NCBI RefSeq assembly: GCF_963678635.1
Contig: NC_087066.1
Coordinates: 18,285,275-18,349,274, forward strand
Length of the DNA stretch: 64,000 nt
Origin: Symsagittifera roscoffensis
Taxonomy: Eukaryota > Xenacoelomorpha > Acoela > Convolutidae
Reading direction: 5' to 3'
Shown here: piece after piece, positions 22,777-33,366 of the stretch
How the letters are laid out: every line of letters starts with the position of its first letter
Numbering within the stretch: the first letter of the stretch is position 1
Translations under genes and position numbers: made by a program
The notes under the pieces: generated by a model
Database searches by the model: none
Seen by the model: only the letters and a program-made list of their open reading frames with translations
What the model was told of the DNA's origin: nothing

Positions 22777-24170
22777 ATGAGTCTAGACAAGTCGAGGATA
22801 CCTAAATTAAAAGGCAGCTCTAGAAAATTCAGACCAAAGAAAAAAAGAAAATCAATGAACGACCCTTTCTTCGAAGTGACCGAAATGATTCGGAACATGA
22901 AGGGGAACAAAGTTTCAGGCAGAACGGTTGGAACAAGGAGTCAAAAGCCTCGGAAGAAGAAGTGGCAATGGTGGAAGTAGAGATCCACCCAAACCCAGCT
23001 CTGGACGAGAACCAGGCGGGACGTGGGACGGAGCAAAATGGGAATAGAAGGTTGACGATTGCATCTACCCCCGTAGAACAAGGCCACGATTTCGCCACTT
23101 CCGCCGGGACTCTAGATCGAGAGGAGATGTCTGAACTGTCCGAAATTTTTGTCCAAAAATACAGCAGCAGCAGCATCACCTGTTGAAAATACCATAATGC
23201 GTGGGGTGACAGACGAAGTGGTAACGTCCTCCTGGTTTTCGGAACGAGCCAAGATCTTTTGGGAAATTTCTTCCCATTTACTATGGGAACGGGAACAAGT
23301 GATGAAGTAGACACCCAAGAAGAAGAGGAGGACACTCAAAAGATTGATGATTTTGAGTCTCATGTAAGCCTGAACAGTTCGACCCATGAAAGCGAGGCAT
23401 CCACAAACATGGAGACTGGCTATTGGGATCGGTTTGGTGCGGTTAGAACCATAAACAAGACTATTGATGAAATGCAACGTTCAAGGGAGTTCATGACCAT
23501 GACCAACTCGGAGGAGCAATCCGGAAAGGATAGCAAAACAGGGTCAGGAATAACAGCAGCGGAACCAGAGGCGGATTATGAAGGAACATCGAAACAAAGA
23601 GGTATCTCGACCAGCACTAAACTGCCAGGAACCAATTGGGTGACGCCACCACTAGACAACGGGGCATCGATGGAAGAGGCCTTGACCAAGATAGTGGACA
23701 GCATGGGTGAGCAGAATGAACAGATGTCTATAAGAATGAGTGAACTAGAGAGATCAGTCCACGTTGAGAGAGAAAACCTGCGGGAAGAAATTAACCATAA
23801 CAGACAGGAAGTTAGTAAAAGTGAAAAACGTTAAATAGAAAGGACGGATGAATACTTGGCAAAAAGTTTGTCGCTAATGACAAGGAAGGCTGAGAAAAGC
23901 GAGAGACGTTTGAGAGGTGATCTGGAACAACTACGAAGTCAGCAGGAGCAGGTTCATGGGACTCTTGACACAAGAACAGACGCAATGATAGAAAGACGCA
24001 CTCAAGCTATCATGGATAGGCAGGATGGTCTCCTGGGAAACAGGAGCAGCTCTAGGAATAGAGGAGCACACTCGAGTGAGGCTAGCAGGGAGCCGAGAGT
24101 GAAATTTAGCGCCCATCCTAACAGAGGAAGGACCCATGGATCTACAAGGGGCAACTAATCCAGCAATGCC
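22777..24170 (+). pseudogene. Element 2: Gag N-terminal (matrix-like) region with coiled coil
   Basis: It starts at the ATG at 22,777 ('MSLDKSRIPKLKGSSRKFRP'). This resembles the start of the element B Gag at 52,905 (IPRLSKGSTRKFK). The reading shifts frame near 22,965, 23,190 and 23,830. The middle is acidic and low-complexity. From about 23,670 a heptad-rich segment follows: 'EEALTKIVDSMGEQNEQMSI', 'MSELERSVHVERENLREEIN', and 'LSLMTRKAEKSERRLRGDLE'. This is a predicted coiled coil that would drive Gag assembly. The end is Arg/Ser-rich. Gag is the structural protein of the cytoplasmic particle; this copy is broken. Confidence 0.75.
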
Positions 24171-24374
24171 ACCGGGAATAACAGTCCGGGGGCCCAACGA
24201 ATACTAGACAAGGTTCTACTGGCAGCAGGCTGATCTCGACTGAACGAACTATGCGAGAAGCGAAAGCTGGGACATCTCGGATCAAGGAAGATCTCAGTCC
24301 AGTGAATCCGACAGAAGGGAACGGACAATAACAATCAAGCGGGACATTCACGTGATGCAACGGCAATAGCCACA

Positions 24375-24985
24375 ATGTTTGAAACTCTGAACAGATCCTT
24401 GGAAAATTTTCTCACAAGGTTATCTTGGACCAGTGACCGCGGCAAAAAGTCCAGAAGGGTATTTAAGAAACCAAGTTGCAAAAAGGACGAATCTGACGGC
24501 TGTATAGACATCTGGATAGAGGTCATGAAGCTGCACTTTGAGGAAGAAGACTTGACGGAAAGAAAATAATGCAGTGCGTTCACCAACAACCTAGAAAAGA
24601 CAGCCCTCAATTGCGTGATGGCCAAAAAACAAAACCAGCGAGACACAGCCGAGAAAATTTCGAAATCCTGTGGAATAGTTTTGGCTCAGGGGTGTAGGGA
24701 CACCAAGCGATGATGCGCTTCGAGAAATGAAAGCAACATGAAGACAAAACCATAGAAAAATTTTTGGATGACTTAGAAATGCTCAGTAGGCGCAGTCAAC
24801 CGGATGAGTCAAAGAGCAGGATGAACCTAGCAGTAGCCTGAAATTTCATCGATGGTGTAAAGAATGATGAACTCAGGACAATGTTAGCAACGCATTACAC
24901 ACTTCTCTCTTTCAATGCGCCTACACCAGAGGAACTGCGACTGAAATCCAAGGAGTATCTGTTGGCAATTTTAAAACAACTGGTA
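24375..24985 (+). pseudogene. Element 2: Gag capsid domain
   Basis: The frame from 24,375 reads 'MFETLNRSLENFLTRLSW', then 'DESDGCIDIWIEVMKLHFEE', a stop at 24,567, and 'CSAFTNNLEKTALNCVMAKK'. These are the first helices of a Retrotrans_gag-type capsid (the W-x-E-x-M-K-L-H..E block). The matching region in element B (54,408-55,050) is uninterrupted, and the two align residue by residue. Past 24,660 the frame is lost, although codons for 'HEDKTIEKFLDDLEM' can still be read. The domain would assemble the particle shell. Confidence 0.82.
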
Positions 24986-25001
24986 CAAACCTAGGGACGA
25001 C

Positions 25002-25223
25002 ATGGACAAGAGACGCTCTTGTGCAAACTGCAGTTCGACAGACCATCATGTATCAGCATGCCCAACCTACAAAGAAGGCATGAAGGCGATCGGTTTTAGT
25101 CTCGAGGATGAGGATGCATCAGAAATCGGTGATGAAGATTTCATGAGAGGAGTAATTGCAAGATTCGGTCTTAAGTGTTTCTTTTGCAACTTGGAGGACC
25201 AATTTAAGTCGAATTGTCCTTAG
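25002..25223 (+). pseudogene. Element 2: Gag zinc knuckles (nucleocapsid)
   Basis: The first knuckle is 'CANCSSTDHHVSAC', exactly C-x2-C-x4-H-x4-C. About 40 residues later comes 'CFFCNLEDQFKSNC', with the same spacing but Gln in place of the zinc-binding His, so it should not bind zinc. Between them is an acidic helix ('EDEDASEIGDEDFMRGVIA'). The knuckles would bind the element RNA. This segment is open over 73 codons and ends at a stop right after the second knuckle. Confidence 0.88.
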
Positions 25224-26030
25224 TTTGGGATGCTGTGACAGACATCAAGCACCCATGCATGAAGAAGCTTTATCAGGAGTCGAAGCCAGCAAGGCTTGCC
25301 TGATGAGTGAGGCGGAAGCCAGGAGGAAAGAGAAACCACAAGAGCTGGCTACGAAGAAAATGCAAGCTGTGCTAGAAGAAACGAGTGAAGCAGAACCTGG
25401 AACAGCGGCAAGCAATTTTAAGACTGACTATAAAGCAGCGGCAAGGGATGCCCTAAATAGATTCCAACAGGAACTTGCGACAAGAGAAATAGAACAGAAA
25501 GTCAGGCTCGAGTTTGAGAACGAGAGAGCTCAGTAACAGCTCAACGGCTTTGAAGCATCTGAGGCGGAAGAAGCGAAGGCACCGATTAATTTGAGCATGG
25601 AGCTGAATGTGATATCAGGGAAAACATTGGGGATAGTGCCACAAGGAAGCAAAATACAGTCAATAATCTCAGTGGCGGAATATCAGTTAATCAGGAAACT
25701 AAACGAACCTTCGAAGTTCACCTTGATGCATTTGAATATATACACGGATTATCTGAGTTAAATCGAGCCACGCACTGAGTCGAGAGCTGAGCGAGCGTTC
25801 TCAACAATGGGTGGCCCTCGAATAAAGAAACTTCACGGGCGCTACGTGTAAGTCTACGGACCATATCAAGTGATGTTCAACGTGGATGGGATTAGTATCT
25901 ATACCAAGACTTACGTCACAACAGAGAGTGACCAAAATGTACAGATATATTTGGTTCAGGAAATCTGAAGGCTCGTAGAATTGGCCATTACGCCATGATG
26001 GAACAAGATGCGGTACACATTGGATACGAA
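25224..26030 (+). pseudogene. Element 2: linker between Gag and protease
   Basis: A charged, Ala/Glu-rich frame (25,156-25,536) includes 'ATKKMQAVLEETSEAEPG' and 'ARDALNRFQQELATREIEQK', probably helical. After a stop at 25,536 the frames are mixed up to 26,030. They include codons for 'SIISVAEYQLIRKLNEPSKF' and 'GRYVXVYGPYQVMFNVDGIS', which lead into the protease. No enzyme motif is seen in this part. Confidence 0.6.
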
Positions 26031-26485
26031 AAAAGATTGAAGTAACAGGACTTCTAGACACAGGAGCAGTGGTCAGCTTAATGCCGATAAAGACATGGCA
26101 AAGAATGGACCTCACAAAGGAGGACCTGATTCCAACGAATCTAAGATTGGCAGCCGGTAACCTCGGAGCGATCTACATGGCCGGGAGAACACCGATAACA
26201 GTCCTCCACATGGGAGGACAAAATCTCTGGATGAGTTTCCTCGTGATGGAAAACCTGGACAATTCGGATCAGTTCATTTTGGGACGCGACTTTGTCATGA
26301 ATTGTGACGTAATGATCGACCTGAATAATGGACTGATTAGGATTAAGAACCCAGATAGGAAGTATGTTAAAAGACCAGTTAACATAATAATAACTGATGA
26401 AAATAAGATACCAATTTTCTCAGACAGAAAAGTAAAAATACAGCCCGGGCAGGCAGTAGTAGCTATTTTTAGGATGAATAATTAA
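26031..26485 (+). pseudogene. Element 2: retropepsin-like aspartic protease
   Basis: In frame, 'KIEVTGLLDTGAVVSLMP' at 26,033-26,086 has the active-site D-T-G-A with its hydrophobic lead-in. 'LHMGGQNLWMSFLVMENL' is the flap to strand region, and 'FILGRDFVMNCDVMIDLNNG' is the (I/L)LG.DF block that closes the family fold. The frame stays open from 26,069 to 26,485, one of the best-preserved parts. The enzyme would cut Gag-Pol. Downstream codons (KIQPGQAVVAIFRM) belong to the linker before RT. Confidence 0.9.
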
Positions 26486-26990
26486 AACTCAATGAGTGAT
26501 ACTAAGTAGGTTTGCTTGTTATCTAACCCAAACAGAAAAAGTTCGGTAGTTTCAGGCCGGAGCTTATCTGTAACACGAAACGGGCTGTATGTGAGTATAA
26601 TAGAGAATACACTGGACACAACGGTTTCAATCCAGCGTGGAAGGAAACTTGGCTATGTTTTGCCGATGAGAACGGATTATGAAGAAGTTCCATGTAAAGG
26701 ACTGTCCATTTCATGCGGATAAGAATTTGATTTTAAAAAGGGTTAAAGAATTGTAACTTTTGAATAAAATGTTTTCAATGAGATCCAATTTTTTGAACGC
26801 CCCTCGCCATATGAATTAGAGTCTGGCAAACCAGTTATGCCAGAAATTGAGCACTTGAGAGGTAGGATAGGTGGGGGAGAGTTCAAGTCGCTACAGGAAG
26901 TTTTAAATTGGAACGCGGACGTTTTTTCAAAACATAAGGCTGATATCGGTTAATGCAATTTTTTCGAACACGATATTGTTTTAGAAGAGA
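26486..26990 (+). pseudogene. Element 2: linker between protease and RT
   Basis: The frame 26,516-26,722 reads 'SVTRNGLYVSIIENTLDTTV' and 'QRGRKLGYVLPMRTDYEE', a segment usual between protease and RT in gypsy elements. Further on, 'PYELESGKPVMPEIEHLRG' and 'NADVFSKHKADIG' lead to the RT fingers (the '..VFS..' block). The region 26,635-27,060 is the part found in each unit of the tandem array at the left end of the window. Confidence 0.7.
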
Positions 26991-27700
26991 GTGCCATTCC
27001 CCATAAAGTGCAGAGCGGAAATAGAAATATTGCTCGACATGATAGATCCCTCAAAGTCACCTTGATCTTGTGGAGTTGTCATGGCTAAAAAGAAAGGGGG
27101 CAATTAGGAATCTGTTGCTACTTTCGCTTCCTGGACGCGGCGATTATAAGGGACGCTTACCCAATCCCATGCATAGACGAGAGCCTCTCAAAACTAGGCG
27201 ATGCTAAGTTTTTCACTACACTGGATCTGGGTTCTGCCTTCTGGCAGTTTGCTTTGCGGAACAAGGACAGAGGAAAGACTGGATTTGCATGTGAACTGGA
27301 CTTTTTCCAGTGAAATAGAATGCCCTTCGGCTTGTGCAACGCCACGGCGACCTTTCAAAGACTGATGGCTCAGGCTTTGACCAGGATAGCGAAAAATTTC
27401 GGAAATCTCGTGATGTACTACGTGGACGACGTGGTCATAGCGACACCCATCTTGGCAGAACACATCGACAGACTCGACTCGACAAGGTCTTCGACTGTAA
27501 GAAGAGAGCCGGCTTGAAATGCAAGCCGTCCAAATGTGAGATCTCTACGGACTCAATCAAGTACCTGGGAAGCATGGAAGACAGGCCGGGTCCGGATGCG
27601 GTGGAGGCCGTGCTATCATGGAAGGCCCCCAGAACGGACACACAGCTCATTATGTGTGTCCGTATTCCCTGGGATTTGCCAATTATTACCGCTAGCTCAT
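26991..27700 (+). pseudogene. Element 2: reverse transcriptase
   Basis: Motifs appear in order, across several frames: 'CRAEIEILL.MIDPSKSP' at 27,010; 'GVVMAKKKGG' at 27,070; 'DAYPIPCIDESLSKLGDAKF' with 'TTLDLGSAFWQ' (first catalytic Asp) at 27,150-27,250; 'MPFGLCNATATFQRLMAQAL' at 27,320; and 'MYYVDDVVIATP' (catalytic Asp pair) at 27,412-27,446. It ends with 'GLKCKPSKCEIS' and 'SIKYLGSMEDRPGPDAVEAV'. The catalytic aspartates remain, but stops and frameshifts (for instance after the first Asp block) break the reading frame. The enzyme would copy the element RNA to DNA. Confidence 0.92.
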
Positions 27701-28290
27701 GAAGTGATACGCAAACAAGGTGTACCCAAAGCGGCAATTAATGCGCAACAAAGGGAAAAAGTTCGAATGGAACGAAAGAGCTCAGGAAGTTTTCGACAAC
27801 ATAAAGCGGGAACTGTGCGAAGCGCCATTGTTAGGCATGCCCACGTAGAAATGCATGTACGGTCTCGACTCTGATGCTTCAGTGGTGGCCATCTCAGGAA
27901 TACTGCATCAGGAGCAAGAATTGAATGGGAGAACAGTTTTCCGTCCCATTGCATATGGCAGTAAAGTGTTGAGCGACACTGAAATGAAATATGGTGCACC
28001 AAAAGCAAAAATGTTTGCGGTAGTCACGTTCGTGAGAACTACCGCGCATACTTGGAGAGCGCTCCTTTTAAGTCGCGTGCTGATAACAGAGCCCTATCTT
28101 GGTTGAAGACGTACTCGCTGGGTCAGAGTTATATTTGTCGTTTCATAGTCAGGTTAGATGGCTACCGCATGATAATCGAGCACAGGATGCGTGACAGGCA
28201 CCAAAGAGCTGACAGCCTCTGTAAGAAGACTGAATTTTATGAGAGACTGGAGCAGAAGCAGGCAAATCAGGCGGAAATCTAGGAAGAATT
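27701..28290 (+). pseudogene. Element 2: RNase H
   Basis: 'MYGLDSDASVVAISGILHQE' at 27,855 contains the first catalytic Asp. 'YGAPKAKMFAVVTFV' at 27,990 is where the catalytic Glu should be, but the codon here is Lys. 'SRADNRALSWLKTYS' at 28,062 holds a later Asp. 'IIEHRMRDRHQRADSLCKKT' is the C-terminal His/Asp block. A frameshift at about 28,035 separates the halves. The Glu-to-Lys change alone should inactivate the domain. Confidence 0.88.
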
Positions 28291-29490
28291 CTCGTTTCTG
28301 GATGAAGAGACTTATGAAGCACTTCCCTTGACGAGATGGTTGGCAAGACAGGACATCCCATTCCGGGACACCCAGAATTATCAGTGGAGAAAGGAGCAGA
28401 AATAAAGGTCTTATCTAAAAGGGACCCGGTGCCCTTGGATCTGGTGCTATATTCGAACAAATTCCGAGAGGAACTCTCTCGTATGAACATAAACAGCCTC
28501 TGGTTGCTAGAAAAAACGGTGCAGGTCACACCACAAGTGATGCGGATGCCGGGTGGATTCTTGGAGAGAGAAGTGACTAGAGATGACCCCGAATGGACAG
28601 CAGCCACGGCATCGCTTTCAGTCAGCGAGAAGGTACGGATAAAACCATCAAGACGCCAACACCGAGAAAATGAAAATTATTGTATGACGGTAGTTCACCA
28701 ATTAGTATCCTCGATTCCTCAAAGCGTTTTAGTGAGAATATCATAGAAAGAAGAAGGACAAGAGATCGGAACTCAAAAGAAGACTGTCACTTTTGATGAA
28801 CCTGATAAAGAATGGATAGAAGTTGAATCGGGAAACCCGGAACAGGAGAAATTGTCCTGTGAGTCGGATGTTCAAGGAAATGGACAAAGTTTTGTCCGGG
28901 GAGTTTAGATAGAAGAGTAGATCGAGCACATTAGAAACTGCCTTGGAAACGTGTTCCCCGGGAGACTCAACGGTTGATAACACCTCGAGGAAATTAGAAA
29001 TTGATAACTACTCAGGCAGGAACTCGAGCACAGGATCAAACTTATCAGAGTTGGCAATCCACACATTGCTAGTGGAAACTCGAACAAGACAATTATACAG
29101 GGAAGTGTACCAAGACCTTGTTAGTGATTGCTACCTGGTCCCGAGAGGAAAAGTCTGGATAAATCAGCGGGTGACTGGAAATGATAGCGGTATCGAGATG
29201 TTCGATGAACTTATTACCACAGAAGGAAGCAGTCATGACTGACCTTCAACCGTTTAAACAAGAGAGAGAGCCATTGGTAAAGATTTGGTCCGTCAGTATG
29301 GAAGGTTACACGCATCAGCCCGATGAGCTAAACAGTCACTTGAAGGTAATGAAGATATACTTGAAGGCGAGATGCAGACTCTCGGACTTAATAAGCGCGC
29401 AGAGAAATGACCGCATGACAAGTAACTTGAAAAGGTGGATAGAGAATGGTCATCAGACAAAGGATATCTGGAAGATGATAGTTACACGCG
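28291..29490 (+). pseudogene. Element 2: linker between RNase H and integrase
   Basis: This is open over long stretches (28,336-28,746; 28,943-29,242; 29,181-29,540) but has no known domain. It is rich in Asp, Glu, Ser and Arg. Recognisable segments are 'VSEKVRIKPSRRQH', 'LAIHTLLVETRTRQLYREVY' and 'KAR.RLSDLISAQRNDRMTS', the last just before the integrase. The same spacing is seen in element 1. The length, about 400 codons, is long for a gypsy linker. Confidence 0.65.
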
Positions 29491-30485
29491 ATAGTCTTGC
29501 GGCAACTTTATCAGACAGAAATTTTATTCAAATCGCATGATCAAATGGGCCACCAGGGGATTGATAAAGCATACCAGAGGTTCCTGAAACGCTTTAGATG
29601 GCCTGGGATGAAGAAGGCATACGAGAAGTGGTTCACAGCATGTCTGTCATGTCAACAAGTGAAGGATCCAAGGAAATTGCAATTTTCATTGCAGTCGATT
29701 GAGTCATCTGAGTTCAATGAGGTGCTGCAGATTGACCACCAGAAGATATGCATGACAGACAGTGGCTACATCAGGTCCTGGTGATGATCGACCTCTTCAC
29801 AAAGTATGCAGAGGCCGTGCCCTGCATAACTGCCTCGCCCAAAGAGACATGCGACCATCTGATCAAAATGTGGATAGTAAGAAATGGACGTCCAATGACG
29901 TTCCAATCGGAGAATGGGACAGCTTTCGTGGGAGAACTTACCAAGGAGCTCATGAGACGTTCTCAAGTAGCTCAAACTCATTCAACCACGTATCATCCAC
30001 AAAAGAACGGCTTGGTAGAAAGACAAAAACAGACTCTGGTGTCGATGTTGAGGGTGTACTGTTCCCGATACAAGACTGATTGGGATAGATATCTTCCACA
30101 AGTGATGAGACCTTATAACAGCACGCAGCATTCCACTACAGGAATTAGTCCGCACATGATGTTGACTGGACATGAAAAGTCTTTGCCTTTAACTTTCTTT
30201 TATCCAGAGTATAAAGGAAATAAAACATCGCCACAAGTCTATGTAAGCGACGTGATCAGGCGTCAGCAAGAGCTGAATGACTTATGCAGACGCAATACGC
30301 AACAATCCCAGGCGAGGCAGAGGAAAAAGTTTGACAAGAAGGCAGCTGTTGCAAAATTTTACTTGGTAGGAGGCTACGTGTGGTTCTTTCAGAACGTCAA
30401 ACCACCGAAAGGAACGAAGAATTTCCTGAAGAAGTGGAGGAGACCGTTCATGATTACGGAAGTGCATCAGGAGGGACGTTTTTAA
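29491..30485 (+). pseudogene. Element 2: integrase
   Basis: The zinc-binding part is 'SHDQMGHQGIDKAYQRFLKR' with 'FRWPGM' and 'CLSCQQVKD' (H2C2). The core is open from 29,748 to 30,485 (245 codons). The first catalytic Asp is in 'VLQIDHQKI' at about 29,728. The second site reads 'FQSENGTAFVGEL', with Glu where Asp is normal. The last Glu is in 'NGLVERQKQT'. The C-terminal part has 'ARQRKKFDKKA' and 'VGGYVWFFQ', the usual small barrel. One frameshift near 29,760 separates the domains. The Asp-to-Glu change would lower or abolish activity. Confidence 0.92.
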
Positions 30486-31125
30486 AGACGGAGTATCGGC
30501 CGAGCTGCACACTTTGAGAACATTAAGCCACACAACCCGTCGACAGCGGTTTGGTGTATACCTGAGGACATGGAGGAAGGAGATTTTTTGATGATGGACC
30601 CTGCTTGCGAGGTCAATGAGAAAGGTACCAGGGAAAAAACGATGGGAATGAAGCTCTTAAAGTAGGGACGAGTCCACCGCTGGACCTGGATCCCAGGGAA
30701 ATAATTGAGGCAGATGAGGAAACATTACCATACGCAGAGGAAGACTGGGAAATCCCGAGCAGATAGAGGTTCTCAAGAATATGGAACCGGATGTACCCTT
30801 TACAATGCAAACAACTCAGAGTGACAGGACAAGACTTGCAAAGAAATATAACCCTTACGGAAACGATTGCGTAGTGGACAAAAGAGAACTGAAAAAGATA
30901 ACGGAGGAAACGGTGGGTCTAGATGAGATACCAGCGTCGCAAGACTTCGATATCGTTGATGACCAAGAAAAGGAATGGATCGACGATTGGTCTATACCTG
31001 AAGTGGAGTTTGACGATGAGCAGCAGCAGGCGTATGAACAAGAATTAACGAACCTGCGCGTCTTAGAGTGGTTGAATGAAATGACATCACACCCAAAAAA
31101 ACCTTCGCGATTCAGGAAGTAGACC
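30486..31125 (+). pseudogene. Element 2: acidic tail of pol
   Basis: After a stop at 30,485, codons continue as 'CIPEDMEEGDFLMMDPACEV' in another frame and then a 113-codon frame (30,781-31,122) with 'KKYNPYGNDCVVDKRELKKI', 'FDIVDDQEKEWIDDWSIPEV' and 'QQQAYEQELTNLRVLEWL'. The product is strongly acidic and not recognised as a domain. A decayed counterpart occurs in element 1 at about 9540-9900. It lies between the integrase and the macro domain. Confidence 0.55.
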
Positions 31126-31409
31126 GCGAGAGCGAGAAATACATAAGGAATGACAAAGCGGATCCTTCCTAGGCAGCCCAGGAGGGGAAATTTCTCATTC
31201 CTGCGTCCAACCTTAACCTAATATCCGGTATGCGATCGACGGGGACATCGATGGATATTTTTGTCAGGAGAATGGGGGTAGGACTTACCCACACTGAAAA
31301 AATAATCATAAAAAGTTTAAAATAGCAAGAGAAACAGGTTATATAGAGGCAGAAAGAGATGGCCCTAAGAAATTAATGGCCCTAGGAAACCAGACATAGG
31401 GAGAGTAGT

Positions 31410-31894
31410 GGAGTAAAATTTCAACTTGCCAAAGAGTACTCAAGCAGCATAGTACTAACGGATAGCGATTTTATACTTACAAACAGGACATGTGCGATAG
31501 CGATCACCCCGAACATGAGTTTTAGAACAGCGGTAGCAGCCGATCTTAAGAGAGAATATAAAAACATATAATTTTTTTGGAACCAAAGACCAGGAATAGG
31601 AGGTGTAGCAGCCTTGCCTCCGGCGGCTTCTCAAATACCAGGAAAACACTTATGTTTCTTGGTGACGAGGGCGACGGAAAAGCAGCATGTGGAGCCTGGA
31701 GCTTTGGTTCTGTCCCTAACGAGACTATGAGATTCTTGGTGGAAAACGAGGTGAAAGAACTATCGCTTCCAAAGTACGACCCAAACCGAGGACGACTGCA
31801 TCATCAGGAGCTGTATGCGCTGATACAAGTGATCTTTACTGTTAACAACATAGAAAAGTATCTACATAAGAAATACGATTTGAGTATAGGCTGA
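31410..31894 (+). pseudogene. Broken macro domain (TARG1/ALC1-like fold) behind pol
   Basis: Read in one frame from 31,410 and then one frame change near 31,725, the product looks like a complete macro domain. It has 'SIVLTDSDFI' (first strand) and 'CAIAITPNMSFRTAVAADLK' (the place of the A..I(S/A)...G.GIA..F block). 'GIGGVAALP' and 'HLCFLVTRATEK' follow (strand with the (Y/F)L(I/V)T(K/R) signature). It ends with 'LVENEVKELSLPKYDPNRGR' and 'ELYALIQVIFTVNNIEKYLH'. The closest relatives known to me are OARD1/TARG1-type domains, which bind or remove ADP-ribose. The usual glycine-rich catalytic loop after 'SLP' is replaced by DPNRGR, so hydrolase activity is doubtful. There is a stop at 31,569 and a frameshift. 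It follows the acidic tail of element 2, so it was probably carried by that family. Confidence 0.62.
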
Positions 31895-32280
31895 GTGTAG
31901 GCTGAGTGTGTTGTGTGTTATGTGCTATGTGTAATGTAATATGTTATTAATATTTCGGGTTTGGAAGGGTTAGTGACCACGAACGCTCAAACAAAAATTT
32001 TAGGAATAGTCCAAAAGTGTGGACTGTCCACTCTTAGATCAACTTCCAAGATTTTAGAACAAAATTGATTTTTAATTTGACTAAGATCAAAATCTTCTTG
32101 GTTAAATTATTTGACTGTTTCTAAATCTTCTGACTGTTTCTAAACCAATTTTATTATGAATCTGGAGTAATGTCAACAGATAAGATAGTCGTGATTTTTT
32201 TCTTGAACCTGATTGATCGTTTAATAACTCATCAAATTTCAATTGTGCAAACCAATAATCAAAATCGAATCATACGGAAT
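31895..32280 (+). other. AT-rich non-coding stretch, possible leader or LTR of element A
   Basis: No frame. It starts with short tgtg(t/c)tatg repeats. The words gttagtgacca at 31,968 resemble gtagtgaccc at the element 2 leader start. The stretch contains paired words such as tgactgtttctaaatcttc, repeated once (about 32,112 and 32,131). It ends just before the ATG at 32,281. Its role as a leader is inferred only from position. Confidence 0.35.
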
Positions 32281-33366
32281 GGATAATTTCGACTTGAATG
32301 AATTAATAGAAGGAGCGGTGATTGATGCAATCTATCGCCGGCTGATGGATCGAGGACCCAGAGGTAGAAATTTTGCTGGCCGCCTTGACTAACATCTTGA
32401 GGCACGACATCCGTGGGGACCGCCCCGCGTAAGTCTTAATGATGGCCGCTTATGGACAACAAGGAGTACTAGACTGCCCAACATGAGGGTAGTGAGGCGG
32501 AGAAACGGGGCACTCTCAGGAAGTGACATTGCGAATGAGCCTAGATTGGGAAGTTCCAGGACCTAACAACCAGGTGAAATGTCTCTTCTGACCAAGCCTA
32601 GGCCTAAATTGAGGAGAATGAATCAAAAGATAAGTAGCGAGGCAGCCTTGTCTAGCTCATGACTGAGAGCAGCTGTGCCACTAAAACGGGCGACAGTAGA
32701 AAAAGAAGTCCAAACGAACGAAACTATGAAAGATCTGAACGAGACGAAAGACGAACTGGAACGAATGAGAAAGACCTTGCTGAGAACCGAAGATGATAGG
32801 ATGACAGGGATATGTGGAGGAGGCTGTTTGAGGATTGCAACAAGAAACAGGGAGAAGTGATAGAACGCTTAAGGCAGGAATACAAGGAGCGATCAGAAGG
32901 ACTGGGACTAGCACCCGCAAGGCAACGATTGCTACCCGCAGGTAGTGTTCCTCGTGGGCAGTCCCCGATGGAGCTACTGACCCCTCGCGAACTAAGCCTA
33001 ACAACGGAAGTGCAAACCCCAGCAGCGTCCAGTTGAGTGACGATCCCGAATCCAAGTGACACCCTGGGTGATCCAGTAGTGGAACGAGCCCTGCGGCAGT
33101 TGGTGGTAACCACTGGCCGACTTGTGGTCAACAGGAGTGTGCCAGGATCCGGAGTGACGACACCCTATAGAACGATTGACGATACCGGCAGAGTAGAGCT
33201 CTCTTCGGAAGTAAAGAAGAAAACGGGAGATGCTGCTGCGACGAAACCAGTAAAAAACCTCAAAAGCCTCTGACAGGAAGAAAGACACTCATAACAGAAA
33301 AACACTCATATCAAGAACAGCTTCACATGAATCCCGGACACGGACATGTGAGCATGTTTTAACCGA
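32281..33366 (+). pseudogene. Element A: Gag-like N-terminal region with coiled coil
   Basis: It begins 'MDNFDLNELIEGAVIDAIYR' and shifts frame several times. The middle reads 'EKEVQTNETMKDLNETKDEL' then 'NKKQGEVIERLRQEYKERSE', a heptad-rich coiled coil. A Pro/Ser/Thr-rich part follows: 'QRLLPAGSVPRGQSPMELLT', then 'ERALRQLVVTTGRLV'. The layout (short start, coiled coil, disordered region) is like the Gag N-terminus of elements 2 and B, but the sequence is different, and I see no capsid or zinc knuckle. A Gag identity is therefore inferred. Confidence 0.45.

Larger units (their letters stand above)
21840..31900 (+). mobile_element. Element 2: Ty3/gypsy-type retroelement relic with macro-domain tail
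   Basis: The plus-strand order is leader, Gag (coiled coil, capsid, two zinc knuckles), retropepsin, RT, RNase H, integrase, acidic tail and macro domain. The domain order RT-RNase H-integrase defines Ty3/gypsy. It is broken by more than twenty stops or frameshifts, but each domain is present, so it is the best reference for the decayed element 1 and the tandem array. No flanking LTR pair is recognised. The left limit is set by similarity to the array unit (gtgacc(c/t)tc.ac), and the right limit by the end of the macro domain. Confidence 0.8.

Noticed and set aside
31577-31894. Second RNase H domain behind integrase
   Set aside because: First considered because of an Asp...Glu spacing. The full reading from 31,410 fits a macro domain much better, strand by strand.
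21290-31900. LTR pair of element 2
   Set aside because: I could find no 3' counterpart for any part of 21,290-22,776, so no LTR is annotated.
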